The notes under the pieces are model-generated. The model was not told the origin of the DNA and did not search any database. It saw only the letters and a program-made list of their open reading frames with translations. A stretch of 42,882 nt of DNA from Pseudomonas cyclaminis (GTDB lineage: Bacteria > Pseudomonadota > Gammaproteobacteria > Pseudomonadales > Pseudomonadaceae): contig NZ_JADDUM010000039.1 of NCBI RefSeq assembly GCF_015163715.1, positions 1 through 42,882 of the forward strand, given 5' to 3'. Positions within the stretch are counted from its first letter, which is position 1. Every line of letters starts with the position of its first letter. Below, one piece after another: positions 27,383 to 36,934 of the stretch. The translations under genes were made by a program, and so were the position numbers.

Positions 27383-28279
27383 CTATAGCGCCTTGGCCAG
27401 CTTCCCCGGTCGCAGCACCAGCCACAGTGCCCCCGCGATCAACACCCCGCCATACACATGCGCCATCGACAGCGGCTCGTTCAGCAGCAACGCGCCCCAT
27501 AGCACCCCAAACGGCGGGATCAGAAAGGTGGTCGTCATCGATCTCACCGGCCCAATGGCGGTAAGCAAACGGAAATACAGCACGTACGCAAACGCCGTAC
27601 ACCCCAATCCCAACCCCAGCAACGACACCCACACCTGCCAGCCGCCCCAGCTTGCAGGCGGATGGCTGATCGCGCTGTAGGCAAACAACGGCAGCAGGAA
27701 AAACGTCGCACCGAGCATGCTGCCCAAGGCCGACAGGCGACTGTCCAACCCACCCCGCTGGTCCAGCCAGCGCCGTGCGAGGAAACCGGCAAACCCATAA
27801 CAGGTGGTGGCCAGCAGGCAGGCCACGGCGCCCATCAACAACTCAAGGTCAAAGGCCACCGGCCCGGCGCGAGTGAGCACACCTACGCCAAGCAGGCCCA
27901 GGCTGACCCCGGCGATTTTCGACGGGGTCAGGCGTTCGCTGAAGAACAGCCCGCCGATCAACACGCCCATCAACGGCGTGGTGGCGTTGAAGATCGCCGA
28001 GTAACCGGCCGGCAGCACTTGGGCGGCCACGGAATACATGGTCGCCGGGATGCCGGAGTTGATCACACCCAGCAACAGCACCGTCTTGAACTTGCCCTGG
28101 AAATCCCAGCGCACTCGCATCACCGCCAGCATCACCAGCAAGCCGGCGGCGGCTATGGATACGCGAAAAAATGCGGTCGGGATGGGGCCGATTTCCGGCG
28201 CGATGATGCGCATGAACAGAAAGCTCGCGCCCCAGATGGCAGCCAGTCCCAGCAGGTAAAGGGTGTCGACAGGTCTCAC
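27383..28279 (-). CDS. EamA/DMT-family transporter
   Basis: This 298-aa inner-membrane protein has ten predicted helices in two EamA repeats (about 6-137 and 148-288), the standard size for drug/metabolite transporters. The start LYLLGLAAIWGASFLFMR is a typical EamA first helix. Members export amino acids, nucleosides or other small metabolites; the substrate cannot be assigned. The start is GTG (28277-28279) with AGGA eight bases upstream. It follows the chemoreceptor gene on the same strand, with a hairpin between them. Confidence 0.92.
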   Translation of the reverse strand: MRPVDTLYLLGLAAIWGASFLFMRIIAPEIGPIPTAFFRVSIAAAGLLVMLAVMRVRWDFQGKFKTVLLLGVINSGIPATMYSVAAQVLPAGYSAIFNATTPLMGVLIGGLFFSERLTPSKIAGVSLGLLGVGVLTRAGPVAFDLELLMGAVACLLATTCYGFAGFLARRWLDQRGGLDSRLSALGSMLGATFFLLPLFAYSAISHPPASWGGWQVWVSLLGLGLGCTAFAYVLYFRLLTAIGPVRSMTTTFLIPPFGVLWGALLLNEPLSMAHVYGGVLIAGALWLVLRPGKLAKAL

Positions 28280-28301
28280 GGAATATTCCTACATCAATAA
28301 G

Positions 28302-28322
28302 GCGGCGAGTGTTGCACGCCGC
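28302..28322 (-). terminator. Possible terminator after the chemoreceptor gene
   Basis: On the minus strand GCGGCG pairs with CGCCGC around a nine-base loop, followed by CTT and a T-containing stretch. It starts ten bases past the chemoreceptor stop. The T tract is short, so termination may be partial. Confidence 0.4.
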
Positions 28323-28331
28323 TTTCACTGA

Positions 28332-29957
28332 TTACAGAACAAACCGCGTCACCAGCCCATTCAGGTCCACGGCCAGGCGCGACAGTTCCTGGCTGGCGGC
28401 CGAGGTTTGGGTTGCACCGGCGGCGGTCTGGGTGGACAGGTCGCGGATATTCACCAGGCTGCGGTCCACTTCACGGGCAACCAGCGCTTGCTGCTCGGCG
28501 GCGCTGGCGATCACCAGGTTGCGCTGGCTGATTTGTGAAATGGCTGCGGTGATTTTCTCCAGGGCACTGCCCGCGCTGTTGGCCCGTTGCAGGGTCTGGC
28601 CGGCGTGATCGGCGCTGCTGTTCAGCGCTTCGACGGTGTTTTGGGTGCCTTGCTGGATTGCGCTGATCATCTGCTCGATTTCTTCGGTGGAGTCCTGGGT
28701 ACGCTGCGCGAGGGAACGCACCTCATCGGCGACCACCGCAAAACCGCGCCCGGCCTCGCCGGCACGCGCTGCTTCAATCGCCGCGTTGAGAGCCAGCAGG
28801 TTGGTTTGCCCGGCGATGCCACGGATCACTTCCAGCACCTTGCTGATGTCCTGGGCCTGTACCGCCAGGCCTTCGGCCTTGTTCGAGGCGCCGAGCACCT
28901 CGTCCACCAGGTTCTGGATCGAACTGATGGTTTCGCTGATCTGGTAGTGGCCGTGCTTGCTATCTTCATCCGAAGCCTGGGACGCTTCGGCGCTGGACAC
29001 CGCATTGCCCGCCACTTCGTCCACGGCCGCGCTCATCTGGGTGACGGCGGTGGCGGCTTGTTCGATTTCATCGTTTTGCGCTTGCAGGCCACGGGTGCTC
29101 TGTTCCATCACCGAACTCATTTCTTCGGCGGCCGACGCCAATTGCTGCGCCGACTCGCTGATGCCACGGATGGTGGTCTGCAATTGTGTCTGCATGGTGG
29201 CCAGGGCGGTAAGCAATTGGGCCGGCTCGTCATGGCCTTGCACCTTGATCGACTGGCTCAAGTCGCCGGCGGCGATGGTGCGCGCCACGGTCAGCGCCTG
29301 GCTGAGCGGCGCGGTGATGCTGCGGGTCAGCAGCCAGGCCAGCAGCAAGGTGGCGATCAGTGCAATCACAATGATCAGGCCGACCACCCACTGCGCGCTC
29401 GAATACATTTGTGCAGCGGAATCGGCGGCGGCTTCGACGCCGTTCTGGTTGAAGACGATCAGCTTTTCCAGACTCTGGGTGAGCAGCGTGCCTTGTGGGG
29501 CGAGACGGTTGTTGAGCAGGTCAATGGCGTCTTGCTGCTGATCTTTGTCGATCAAATCAACCATCTGGCCGACGATCGCCAGGTAACCGGCCACGTCGGT
29601 TTTCACCTGCTTGAGCATCTCGCGCTCTTCGTCGTTGGTCAGCAGGGTTTCGTGATGGTCCAGCAGGGTTTGCAGGTCGCTGCGCTGGCGGGTGATCAGG
29701 TTTCTGCTGTTTTCACGCACCCGCGACTCGTCGGTGGTCACCAGGCGCAGGGCCTCCAGGCGGATGCTGGCCGCTAACGCGGCGCTGTCGTGGATATTCT
29801 CGATGCTCGGCATCCACGACTGTTCGATGACCAGCGCGCTTTCGCGCAGCTTGGCCATCTGCCCCAGGCCGAACAGCCCGACAATCACCAGCAAGCTGGC
29901 CAACACTCCAAAACTCAGACTGGCACGCAGACCGATCCTCATGTTCCTCAATGACAT
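28332..29957 (-). CDS. Methyl-accepting chemotaxis protein with helical-bundle sensor
   Basis: This 541-aa transmembrane chemoreceptor has a first membrane helix at about 12-33, a periplasmic four-helix-bundle sensor (about 35-188), a second helix at about 189-211, a HAMP domain starting [26 protein letters not shown], and a cytoplasmic signalling domain with [32 protein letters not shown]. The ligand cannot be told from sequence; bundle sensors often bind organic or amino acids. ATG at 29957 has AAGGAG eight bases upstream. No convincing FliA promoter was found before it. It is transcribed away from aceK. Confidence 0.95.
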   Translation of the reverse strand: MSLRNMRIGLRASLSFGVLASLLVIVGLFGLGQMAKLRESALVIEQSWMPSIENIHDSAALAASIRLEALRLVTTDESRVRENSRNLITRQRSDLQTLLDHHETLLTNDEEREMLKQVKTDVAGYLAIVGQMVDLIDKDQQQDAIDLLNNRLAPQGTLLTQSLEKLIVFNQNGVEAAADSAAQMYSSAQWVVGLIIVIALIATLLLAWLLTRSITAPLSQALTVARTIAAGDLSQSIKVQGHDEPAQLLTALATMQTQLQTTIRGISESAQQLASAAEEMSSVMEQSTRGLQAQNDEIEQAATAVTQMSAAVDEVAGNAVSSAEASQASDEDSKHGHYQISETISSIQNLVDEVLGASNKAEGLAVQAQDISKVLEVIRGIAGQTNLLALNAAIEAARAGEAGRGFAVVADEVRSLAQRTQDSTEEIEQMISAIQQGTQNTVEALNSSADHAGQTLQRANSAGSALEKITAAISQISQRNLVIASAAEQQALVAREVDRSLVNIRDLSTQTAAGATQTSAASQELSRLAVDLNGLVTRFVL

Positions 29958-30346
29958 CTCAACGCTCCTTGGGCAATTAGAACCTGCTCCCGGATCGGTC
30001 TTTTGACCTTGTTAGGGTGGGAGAGGGCGCGCTATATATCAAAGTGCTATCACTGTGGTAATCGGGGTTTCCCTTAGTTGGATCCAATCCTTGGGGCGGA
30101 ATCAGGAATGGAATCGGGCCTGCTATTTTTGCTGCCGGGGTGCCAAGCCCCGCCGTTAGCGGCTATTGGGCGAACGCAAGGCGACAACACAGTGTTTTTA
30201 TTGACCGTATGGTCGAATTAAATAAATTGAAAACAAATGTACAAAGTCAGCGAAGGGGTACAACGCTGCGCAAAAAATCACCCTTCTCCTGCTTACGTAC
30301 ACTGGCTAAGCTCAAGGCTTCCCGATGCCCGCTCGAGGTTTCCCGC
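29958..30346. other. Divergent control region between the chemoreceptor and aceK
   Basis: This 389-base stretch has no gene. It contains inverted repeats AACAC-a-GTGTT (30186-30196) and an imperfect palindrome TTGACC-GTAT-GGTCGAA (30201-30217), followed by an A/T-rich stretch to about 30240. Both sit 130-160 bases before aceK and could be operators for a regulator of the glyoxylate pathway; that is inference. The aceK frame stays open back to 30140, but the sequence before 30347 does not resemble AceK. Confidence 0.5.
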
Positions 30347-32068
30347 ATGTCGCAACCCACGCCCGCCCTCGCGATTGCCCGCACGATCCTCGACGGCTTC
30401 GACGATTACCGTGAGCACTTTCGCCAGATCACCGATGGCGCCCGCGAGCGGTTCGAGAAGGCCCAATGGCAACAAGGCCAGGCCGCCTCGGCGGCGCGGA
30501 TCAACCTCTATGAAGAGAAGGTGTTTGAGGTGATCACGGGCCTGCACGCCCGCTTTGATGACGTGGACTTATTGGATATCGACCTGTGGCCTTTGGTGAA
30601 AAGCGCCTACATCAGCCTGATCGACCTGCGTTTCGATGATGAGCTGTCCGAGACCTGGTACAACTCGATCTTCTGCGGCCTGTTCAGCCACGACCTGATC
30701 AGCGACGGCTGCATGTTTATCCACACCACCCGACCAAGCCTGCGTAAGGCGCGGGCCGCGCAGACCCGCATCTACCTGCCCGCCGGCAACATCGGTGAGA
30801 TGCTCGCGCAGATGTTTGCCGACTACCGTTTCAGCGAGCCCTATGCCGACCTGAACGCCGACCTGCAGCGCCTCGAAGCGCAACTGCGGGAAAACCTGCC
30901 CGACTGGGTCTGCAAGGACCCGGACCTCAAGGTCGAGCTGTTTTCCTCGGTGCTCTACCGCAACAAAGGCGCCTATCTGGTAGGGCGCCTCTATACCCGT
31001 GACGAACAATGGCCCCTGGTGATCCCATTGCTGCACCGCGAAGGGCAGGGCATCCAGATCGATGCGCTGATCACCGACGAAGCCGAGGTGTCGATCATCT
31101 TTTCGTTTACCCGTTCCTACTTCATGGTCGACGTGCCAGTGCCGGCGGAATTCATCGGTTTTCTCAAGCGCATCCTGCCGGGCAAGCATATCGCCGAGCT
31201 CTACACCTCCATCGGCTTCTATAAGCACGGTAAGTCGGAGTTCTACCGTGCGCTGATCAATCACCTGACCACCACCGACGACCAGTTCATCATGGCCCCC
31301 GGCGTGCGCGGCATGGTCATGAGCGTGTTTACCCTGCCGGGCTTCAACACCGTGTTCAAGATCATCAAGGACCGCTTCTCGCCGTCGAAAAACGTCAACC
31401 GCGCCACGGTGATCGAGAAATACCGCCTGGTTAAAAGCGTCGACCGCGTCGGGCGCATGGCCGATACCCAGGAGTTCGCCGACTTCCGCTTCCCCTTGAG
31501 CAAGTTCGAGCCCGAGTGCCTGGCCGAGTTACTGGAAGTGGCCGCCGGCACGGTCGAAGTGGAAGGCGACACGGTGCTCATTCGCCACTGCTGGACCGAA
31601 CGGCGCATGACTCCGCTCAACCTCTACCTGGAAAACGCCAACCCGGCCCAGGTGCGCGAAGCCCTGGAAGACTATGGACTGGCGATCAAACAACTGGCGG
31701 CGGCGAATATCTTTCCCGGCGACATGCTGCTGAAGAACTTCGGTGTTACCCGTCATGGTCGCGTGGTGTTTTACGACTACGACGAAATCTGCTTTCTCAC
31801 CGAGGCCAATTTTCGCCACATCCCCGAGCCGCGCACGCCCGAAGATGAAATGGCCTCCGAGCCCTGGTACTCCATCGGTCCGCTGGACGTATTCCCGGAG
31901 GAATTCCCGCCGTTCCTGTTTGCCGATGCCGGCCAGCGCAGGTTGTTTGATGAACTGCACGGTGAGTTGTACAACGCCGACTATTGGAAGGGACTGCAAG
32001 AGGCGATTCGGGAGGGGAAGGTGATTGATGTGTTTCCGTATCGGCGCAAGGAGCGCAGTGACTCATAA
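30347..32068 (+). CDS. aceK: Isocitrate dehydrogenase kinase/phosphatase AceK
   Basis: This 573-aa bifunctional enzyme phosphorylates and dephosphorylates isocitrate dehydrogenase, switching carbon between the TCA cycle and the glyoxylate shunt. The catalytic region shows [15 protein letters not shown] and VFYDYDEIC, with D459, N464 and D477 corresponding, with an offset of two, to E. coli D457, N462 and D475. The regulatory ATP loop [16 protein letters not shown] is also present. I chose ATG at 30347 ([15 protein letters not shown]) with GAGG eight bases upstream, giving the family length. It stands alone here rather than in an aceBAK operon. A diverged second copy of its last 40 codons lies 116 bases downstream. 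Confidence 0.97.
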   Translation: MSQPTPALAIARTILDGFDDYREHFRQITDGARERFEKAQWQQGQAASAARINLYEEKVFEVITGLHARFDDVDLLDIDLWPLVKSAYISLIDLRFDDELSETWYNSIFCGLFSHDLISDGCMFIHTTRPSLRKARAAQTRIYLPAGNIGEMLAQMFADYRFSEPYADLNADLQRLEAQLRENLPDWVCKDPDLKVELFSSVLYRNKGAYLVGRLYTRDEQWPLVIPLLHREGQGIQIDALITDEAEVSIIFSFTRSYFMVDVPVPAEFIGFLKRILPGKHIAELYTSIGFYKHGKSEFYRALINHLTTTDDQFIMAPGVRGMVMSVFTLPGFNTVFKIIKDRFSPSKNVNRATVIEKYRLVKSVDRVGRMADTQEFADFRFPLSKFEPECLAELLEVAAGTVEVEGDTVLIRHCWTERRMTPLNLYLENANPAQVREALEDYGLAIKQLAAANIFPGDMLLKNFGVTRHGRVVFYDYDEICFLTEANFRHIPEPRTPEDEMASEPWYSIGPLDVFPEEFPPFLFADAGQRRLFDELHGELYNADYWKGLQEAIREGKVIDVFPYRRKERSDS

Positions 32069-32183
32069 AGGGCGAGCAGTTGGAGTCGCGCAGGTCCCGA
32101 GCTGTCGCATTGCTCAGTAGGGATAGTCAATCGGTATAAGAAAACCTTGGAGTCAAGGGAATAATCGGTTGGCGCGGGCCGCT

Positions 32184-32303
32184 CGGGAAATACAGGGTGA
32201 GTTATACAACCGCGCATACTTGAAAGTTCGGCAGGGTGTGATCCGCGCCGGTAAGTTCATCGATGTATTGTCTTACCGGCGCAGGTGGGGCGGAGTTTCT
32301 TGA
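32184..32303 (+). pseudogene. Diverged remnant of an aceK 3' end
   Basis: In one frame this reads REIQGELYNRAYLKVRQG, then VIRAGKFIDVLSYRRR and a stop. It aligns with the intact AceK C-terminus ([34 protein letters not shown]). Roughly half the residues are identical, so it is not a recent local duplication. No start codon or upstream AceK sequence is attached. The remnant lies between aceK and the small-ORF patch, as expected if foreign DNA entered next to an aceK gene of another lineage. Confidence 0.75.
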
Positions 32304-32379
32304 AACGCTAACTCATCGTGAATCAGTAGTTTAAAGGGCGGTCATTTACACGTTGATGCAAGTACTGGTCGACGTTGGT

Positions 32380-32793
32380 TTACCGCTTACTCATGTAGGG
32401 CGTGTCTTTGTTGGTTCCTATGATAACGTCACTCCAATTGCTCGCTCGGTTCCTGTCTGTCTCGTTGGGGGCCTTGCTCTGCGCGCTCGAAGTTGCGTCG
32501 TACAATTTATTCATGGAATCTTTATAGGATTGATCGATATTTTTGGTCGAGCCGCCCTTGCTTTCCAGTTCTATTTTTCTTTGTAACAAGCCTATAGGCC
32601 TATCCAGGAAACTTTGCTTGATGGTAGACGTAGGGAAGTCTGTGGGAAGCTTTTTAAGGGTCTCGATTGTTTTCCATGAGTTAGAAGAAGCCGATGCACC
32701 CTGTGGTGCTTGTTCGGGAGTGCGTTGGTGCTTTTCCGCAAAGGAATGACCATAACCACCCACGCGAGAAGAAGACATACGATCTATAGGCAT
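32380..32793 (-). CDS. Small Ser/Lys-rich protein of unknown function (patch ORF 1)
   Basis: This 137-aa protein is not recognised. It starts MPIDRMSSSRVGGYGHSF, is rich in Ser, Lys, Asn and Gln, has no membrane helix or cysteine, and ends YMSKR. A CGGAG ribosome site lies five bases before the ATG, the same arrangement as in the next two small genes upstream, and the MPID start is shared with patch ORF 2. Composition is less GC-rich than the flanking aceK and hrpA. The polar, disordered-looking N-terminus would suit a secreted protein, but no secretion signal is proven. Confidence 0.6.
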   Translation of the reverse strand: MPIDRMSSSRVGGYGHSFAEKHQRTPEQAPQGASASSNSWKTIETLKKLPTDFPTSTIKQSFLDRPIGLLQRKIELESKGGSTKNIDQSYKDSMNKLYDATSSAQSKAPNETDRNRASNWSDVIIGTNKDTPYMSKR

Positions 32794-32929
32794 AAAAACT
32801 CCGAGTAGTAATATCGATATATAAATAGCGATTCAAATTTAAGCTGGCGGTCCCCATGGAAGGGGCGAATGGAACCAACAGCAAGCTCAGTGAACCGGTT
32901 ATGGGTTGCTCATAAAGCTCCTTCCTCGA

Positions 32930-33130
32930 TTAGCGTCGCTCGTAGAGTGGAAGCTCGCGATTCGATTGGCTGTCAGGCTGGTTGTTTTGCGTCGTGCCTG
33001 CTCGTTCCGTATAGGATGGCGGGAACTCATAGCGCGGCGGTGGCAGTGTTTCCGAGGCGCGCGGCTGGGCCCGCATGGACTCTTCGTAGCTCGGCAGGCG
33101 AGGTGTGGAGGTGCTGGAATCGATAGGCAT
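32930..33130 (-). CDS. PPxY-motif mini-protein, frameshifted (patch ORF 2)
   Basis: This 66-aa protein starts MPIDSSTSTPRLPSYEES and contains LPSY (12-15), PPRY (31-34), PPSY (37-40) and LPLY (60-63). GCGGAG lies just upstream of the ATG. Its last 18 residues differ from patch ORF 3, but the overlapping frame (stop at 32899) reads TTSLTANRIASF...RSFMSNP, matching the ORF 3 tail TSLTANRV...GMGFMGSL. A small insertion or deletion after the ERAG segment has therefore shifted the frame, and the original product was about 75 residues. PPxY motifs are ligands of eukaryotic WW domains; function here is unknown. Confidence 0.6.
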   Translation of the reverse strand: MPIDSSTSTPRLPSYEESMRAQPRASETLPPPRYEFPPSYTERAGTTQNNQPDSQSNRELPLYERR

Positions 33131-33287
33131 AAAATCTCCGCGTTCAAGGAACTGTAGATTGATTGTCAGGTGTGCCTGGATACATGTGGAAACCTGCACG
33201 TTGCGTCAGGCGAATCGGACGTTGGGTTTTAAACCGTGAAGCGAAGCCTCACGACCTTGTCGCAAACGTCTCTGCGCAGACAGCCTT

Positions 33288-33533
33288 TTACAAACTGCCC
33301 ATGAAGCCCATTCCGCGCATTGCCTGCGCGCTTGGCGCGCTGTTTTGGACTCGATTTGCCGTCAGGCTGGTGGCCCGCTCGGAGGGAGTACGGCTGTTAC
33401 TGGTCGACGGCTGGGAGCCTGTTGCTTGTGCGTAGCTCGGAGGGTGCTCATAGGGCGGCGGGTTCCGAGGGTTCGTTGCTTCAGCGTAAGAGGGTGGGTT
33501 GGGCGACTGCGTCGTGGACGGCCTGATCTGCAT
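33288..33533 (-). CDS. PPxY-motif mini-protein (patch ORF 3)
   Basis: This 81-aa protein starts MQIRPSTTQSPNPPSYAEAT and contains PPSY (13-16), PPPY (25-28) and PPSY (31-34); the PPSYAxAT unit is repeated. The rest is Ser/Thr/Asn/Gln-rich, with a C-terminal TSLTANRV...GMGFMGSL tail shared, out of frame, with patch ORF 2. There is no membrane helix, cysteine or classical signal peptide. CCGGAG lies five to six bases before the ATG. It is the most upstream of three same-strand small genes and begins about 280 bases from the divergent hrpA. Function unknown. Confidence 0.6.
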   Translation of the reverse strand: MQIRPSTTQSPNPPSYAEATNPRNPPPYEHPPSYAQATGSQPSTSNSRTPSERATSLTANRVQNSAPSAQAMRGMGFMGSL

Positions 33534-33814
33534 GGAAGCTCCGGTTCACGTTAAAAGATGGAGGTTGGCCAGATGTGTCTGGACGTCTCATTGAACCGTT
33601 CACACGCTCTCCCTCCCATCGGACTTCTGCTGCTATAAAGGCAGAATGATCCACCCATTGTTGTAGTAAATATCGTCTTCGGCGGTAGGTCAGCGCTGTC
33701 ATGAATGACTGACCGTCTCCAGACGTGTGGAAATCTGCGACAATCCCCGTCCTCTCTGATGACTTACGCTGCGCAGGCCTCACCTGCCTCACCCAAAAGA
33801 CCCTTGCCGCCCTG

Positions 33815-36800
33815 ATGACTGACCAAGCGCCCGCTATCGACCAACTGCTCAAGAACCTCGATCACGCCATGCTCGCCGACCGCCACCGCTTGCGGCGGCA
33901 GTTGCTTGAGCTGCGCAAAAAGCCCGACGAGGAAAAACTGGCGCAGTGGGTCACGCGCATGCAGGCGTCCTGCGCCCAGGTCACCGCTCGGCGCGCCAGC
34001 CTGCCGGTGATTCGCTACGACGACAGCCTGCCGATTGCCGCCAAGCGCGACGAGATCAAAGACGCGCTGAACAAGCATCAGGTACTGATCATTGCCGGCG
34101 AAACCGGCTCGGGCAAAACCACCCAGTTGCCCAAGATCTGCCTGGAAATCGGGCGCGGCCAGTACGGATTGATCGGCCACACCCAGCCACGCCGTATCGC
34201 GGCGCGCAGCGTGGCCAGTCGGGTTGCCGAAGAACTGGCCACGCCTTTGGGCGCGTTGGTCGGCTATCAGGTGCGGTTTGAAGACCAAAGCGATTCCAAC
34301 ACCCTGATCAAGCTGATGACCGACGGCATCCTGCTGGCGGAAACCCAGAACGACCGTTACCTGGAACGCTACGACACGATCATCGTCGACGAAGCCCACG
34401 AACGCAGCCTGAACATCGACTTCCTGCTCGGTTACCTGAAAACCCTGCTGCCACGTCGCCCCGACCTCAAAGTCATCATCACCTCGGCGACCATCGACCT
34501 GGAGCGCTTTTCCAAGCACTTCGACGATGCGCCGATTGTCGAGGTCTCGGGCCGCACGTTCCCGGTGGACACTTGGTACCGCCCGCTGACCCTGGAGCAG
34601 GACGAAGAGGGCAACCGCGTCGAGGACGACCTGACCGTCGACCAGGCGATCCTCGCCACCCTCGATGAAATCGCGGCCTACGAGCGCAGCGAGCGACGCA
34701 GCCCCGGCGATGTGCTGGTGTTTTTGCCCGGCGAGCGCGAAATTCGCGACGCCGCCGAGATGCTGCGCAAGGCCCAGCTCAAGCACACCGAAATCCTGCC
34801 GCTATACGCCCGCCTGTCACCGGCCGAGCAACAACGGATTTTCCAGTCCCACCCGGGCCGGCGCGTGGTGCTGGCGACCAACGTCGCGGAAACCTCGCTG
34901 ACCGTGCCGGGTATTCGTTATGTGATCGACAGCGGCACCGCGCGCATCAGCCGCTACAGCTACCGCGCCAAGGTGCAGCGCCTGCCGATCGAGGCCATTT
35001 CCCAGGCCAGTGCCAACCAGCGTAAAGGCCGGTGCGGGCGGGTTGAGCCGGGCATTTGCATCCGGCTGTTCAGCGAAGAGGACTTTATCGGGCGCCCGGA
35101 GTTTACCGACCCGGAGATCCTGCGCACCAACCTCGCCGCCGTGATCCTGCAGATGCTGCACCTGCGCCTGGGTGAAATCACCGACTTCCCGTTTATCGAG
35201 CCGCCGGACGGCAAGGCGATCAGCGACGGCTTCAATCTGCTGCAAGAGCTGTCGGCCGTGGACCGCAACAGTCAACTGACGCCCTTGGGCCGCCAGTTGG
35301 CGCGTCTGCCGGTGGACCCGCGCATGGGCCGCATGTTGCTGGAGGCCGCCAAACTTGGCAGCTTGCAGGAAGTGCTGATCGTCGCCAGCGCCATGTCGAT
35401 CCAAGACCCGCGTGAGCGTCCGCCGGAGCGCCAACAGGCCGCCGACCAGGCCCATGCCCAGTGGAAAGATCCGGACTCGGACTTCGCCGGGCTGGTCAAT
35501 CTGTGGCGTGGCTTTGAAGAGCAGCGCCAGGAACTGACCGCCAGCCCGCTGCGCAACTGGTGCCGCAAGAACTTCCTTAACTACCTGCGCCTGCGCGAGT
35601 GGCGCGATTCCCATCGCCAGTTGAGCCTGATCTGTCGCGACATGCAGTTGACCATCAACAAAGAGCCGGCGGATTTCCCGAAACTGCACAAAGCGGTGCT
35701 TTCCGGCCTGCTCAGCCAGATCGGCCAGAAGACCGAAGACGGCGATTACCTGGGTGCGCGCCAGCGGCGTTTCTGGATTCATCCGTCATCTGGCATCGGC
35801 AAGAAGCGTCCGCAATGGCTGATGACGGCCGAGCTGGTGGAAACCACCAAGCTGTATGCGCGCATGGTCGCCAAGATCGACGCTGATTGGATCGAGCCGC
35901 TGGCCGGGCACTTGATCAAGAAAAACCACTTCGAACCGCACTGGGAGAAAAAGCGCGGCCAAGTGGTGGCGTTTGAGCAGATCACCCTGTTCGGGCTGAT
36001 TGTGGTCGGGCGCCGGCCGGTGCATTACGGGCCGATTGACCCGGTGGTGTCCCGCGAGCTGTTTATCCGCGAGGGCCTGGTGCGCGGTGAGATTCAGTCC
36101 CGGGCCAAGTGCCTCACGGCCAACCAGCAACTGCTGGAACAACTCGACGAACTGGAGGCCAAGGCGCGCCGTCGCGACATCCTGGCCGACGAAGAAACGC
36201 TGTACGCTTTTTACGACGCACGCCTGCCAGCGGAGATCCACCAGACCGCGACCTTCGACAGCTGGTACAAGATCAACAGCCAGAAAGACCCGCAGCTGCT
36301 GATCATGCGCGAAGAAGACGTGCTCGCCCGCGAGGCCAGTGAAGTCACTGCCGCCCATTACCCGGACACCCTGCACCTGGGTGACCTGGAACTGGCCCTG
36401 AGTTACCACTTCGAACCCAACCACCCGCGTGATGGCGTGACCCTGCGCGTACCCGCGCCGCTGCTGCCGGCCTTGCCGCCGGAGCGCCTGGAGTGGCTGG
36501 TGCCGGGGGTGATCGAAGCCAAGTGCATCGCCCTGGTGCGCAACCTGCCGAAGGCGCTGCGCAAGAACTTCGTGCCGGTGCCGGACTTCGTCAAGGCCGC
36601 GCTGCAACGCATCGAATTTGGCCAGGGCTCGCTGCCCCAGGCGCTGGGGCGCGAACTGTTGCGCATGACGGGCGCGCGGGTCAGCGATGAGGCGTGGGCC
36701 GAGTCCGCGCAACAGGTGGAGAACCACCTGAAGATGAACCTGGAAGTGGTCGACGGCCAAGGCAAGTTCCTCGGCGAAGGTCGCGACCTGGCCGAGCTGA

Positions 36801-36934
36801 CCGCACGTTTTGCCGAAGCCAGCCAGGCTGCGTTGGCCGTGCCGCAAACAGCGAAAAGCCAGCAGCCGGTGGAAGCCAAGGTGTTCGCCGCCGTGGCCGA
36901 GAAGACCCAACAGAAGATCGCCGGCTGTCGATGA
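33815..36934 (+). CDS. hrpA: ATP-dependent RNA helicase HrpA, N-terminal part before a frameshift
   Basis: This is a 1,039-aa DEAH-box helicase segment: GETGSGKT (95-102), DEAH (192-195), SAT, then helicase C, HA2/OB and DUF3418 domains. HrpA rescues stalled or collided ribosomes in E. coli. ATG at 33815 (MTDQAPAIDQLLKNL) was chosen because the frame before it is not HrpA-like. The frame stops at 36932-36934 after KTQQKIAGCR, but the HrpA C-terminus continues in the -1 frame to 37725. Adding one base near 36925 restores a single 1,303-aa protein, the family's normal length. This is either a real frameshift or a sequencing error. Confidence 0.93.
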   Translation: MTDQAPAIDQLLKNLDHAMLADRHRLRRQLLELRKKPDEEKLAQWVTRMQASCAQVTARRASLPVIRYDDSLPIAAKRDEIKDALNKHQVLIIAGETGSGKTTQLPKICLEIGRGQYGLIGHTQPRRIAARSVASRVAEELATPLGALVGYQVRFEDQSDSNTLIKLMTDGILLAETQNDRYLERYDTIIVDEAHERSLNIDFLLGYLKTLLPRRPDLKVIITSATIDLERFSKHFDDAPIVEVSGRTFPVDTWYRPLTLEQDEEGNRVEDDLTVDQAILATLDEIAAYERSERRSPGDVLVFLPGEREIRDAAEMLRKAQLKHTEILPLYARLSPAEQQRIFQSHPGRRVVLATNVAETSLTVPGIRYVIDSGTARISRYSYRAKVQRLPIEAISQASANQRKGRCGRVEPGICIRLFSEEDFIGRPEFTDPEILRTNLAAVILQMLHLRLGEITDFPFIEPPDGKAISDGFNLLQELSAVDRNSQLTPLGRQLARLPVDPRMGRMLLEAAKLGSLQEVLIVASAMSIQDPRERPPERQQAADQAHAQWKDPDSDFAGLVNLWRGFEEQRQELTASPLRNWCRKNFLNYLRLREWRDSHRQLSLICRDMQLTINKEPADFPKLHKAVLSGLLSQIGQKTEDGDYLGARQRRFWIHPSSGIGKKRPQWLMTAELVETTKLYARMVAKIDADWIEPLAGHLIKKNHFEPHWEKKRGQVVAFEQITLFGLIVVGRRPVHYGPIDPVVSRELFIREGLVRGEIQSRAKCLTANQQLLEQLDELEAKARRRDILADEETLYAFYDARLPAEIHQTATFDSWYKINSQKDPQLLIMREEDVLAREASEVTAAHYPDTLHLGDLELALSYHFEPNHPRDGVTLRVPAPLLPALPPERLEWLVPGVIEAKCIALVRNLPKALRKNFVPVPDFVKAALQRIEFGQGSLPQALGRELLRMTGARVSDEAWAESAQQVENHLKMNLEVVDGQGKFLGEGRDLAELTARFAEASQAALAVPQTAKSQQPVEAKVFAAVAEKTQQKIAGCR

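Noticed and set aside
29958..30040. FliA promoter for the chemoreceptor
   Set aside because: ACCGATCC is present but no matching -35 at the required spacing.
32543..33157. Plus-strand ORFs across the small-gene patch
   Set aside because: They lack ribosome sites, and the minus-strand frames show paralogy and shared start contexts instead.
33481..33852. 123-aa minus-strand ORF between hrpA and patch ORF 3
   Set aside because: Overlaps the hrpA start and ORF 3 in another frame; the middle (TALTYRRRRYLLQQWVDHS) looks slightly protein-like but there is no support for a start.
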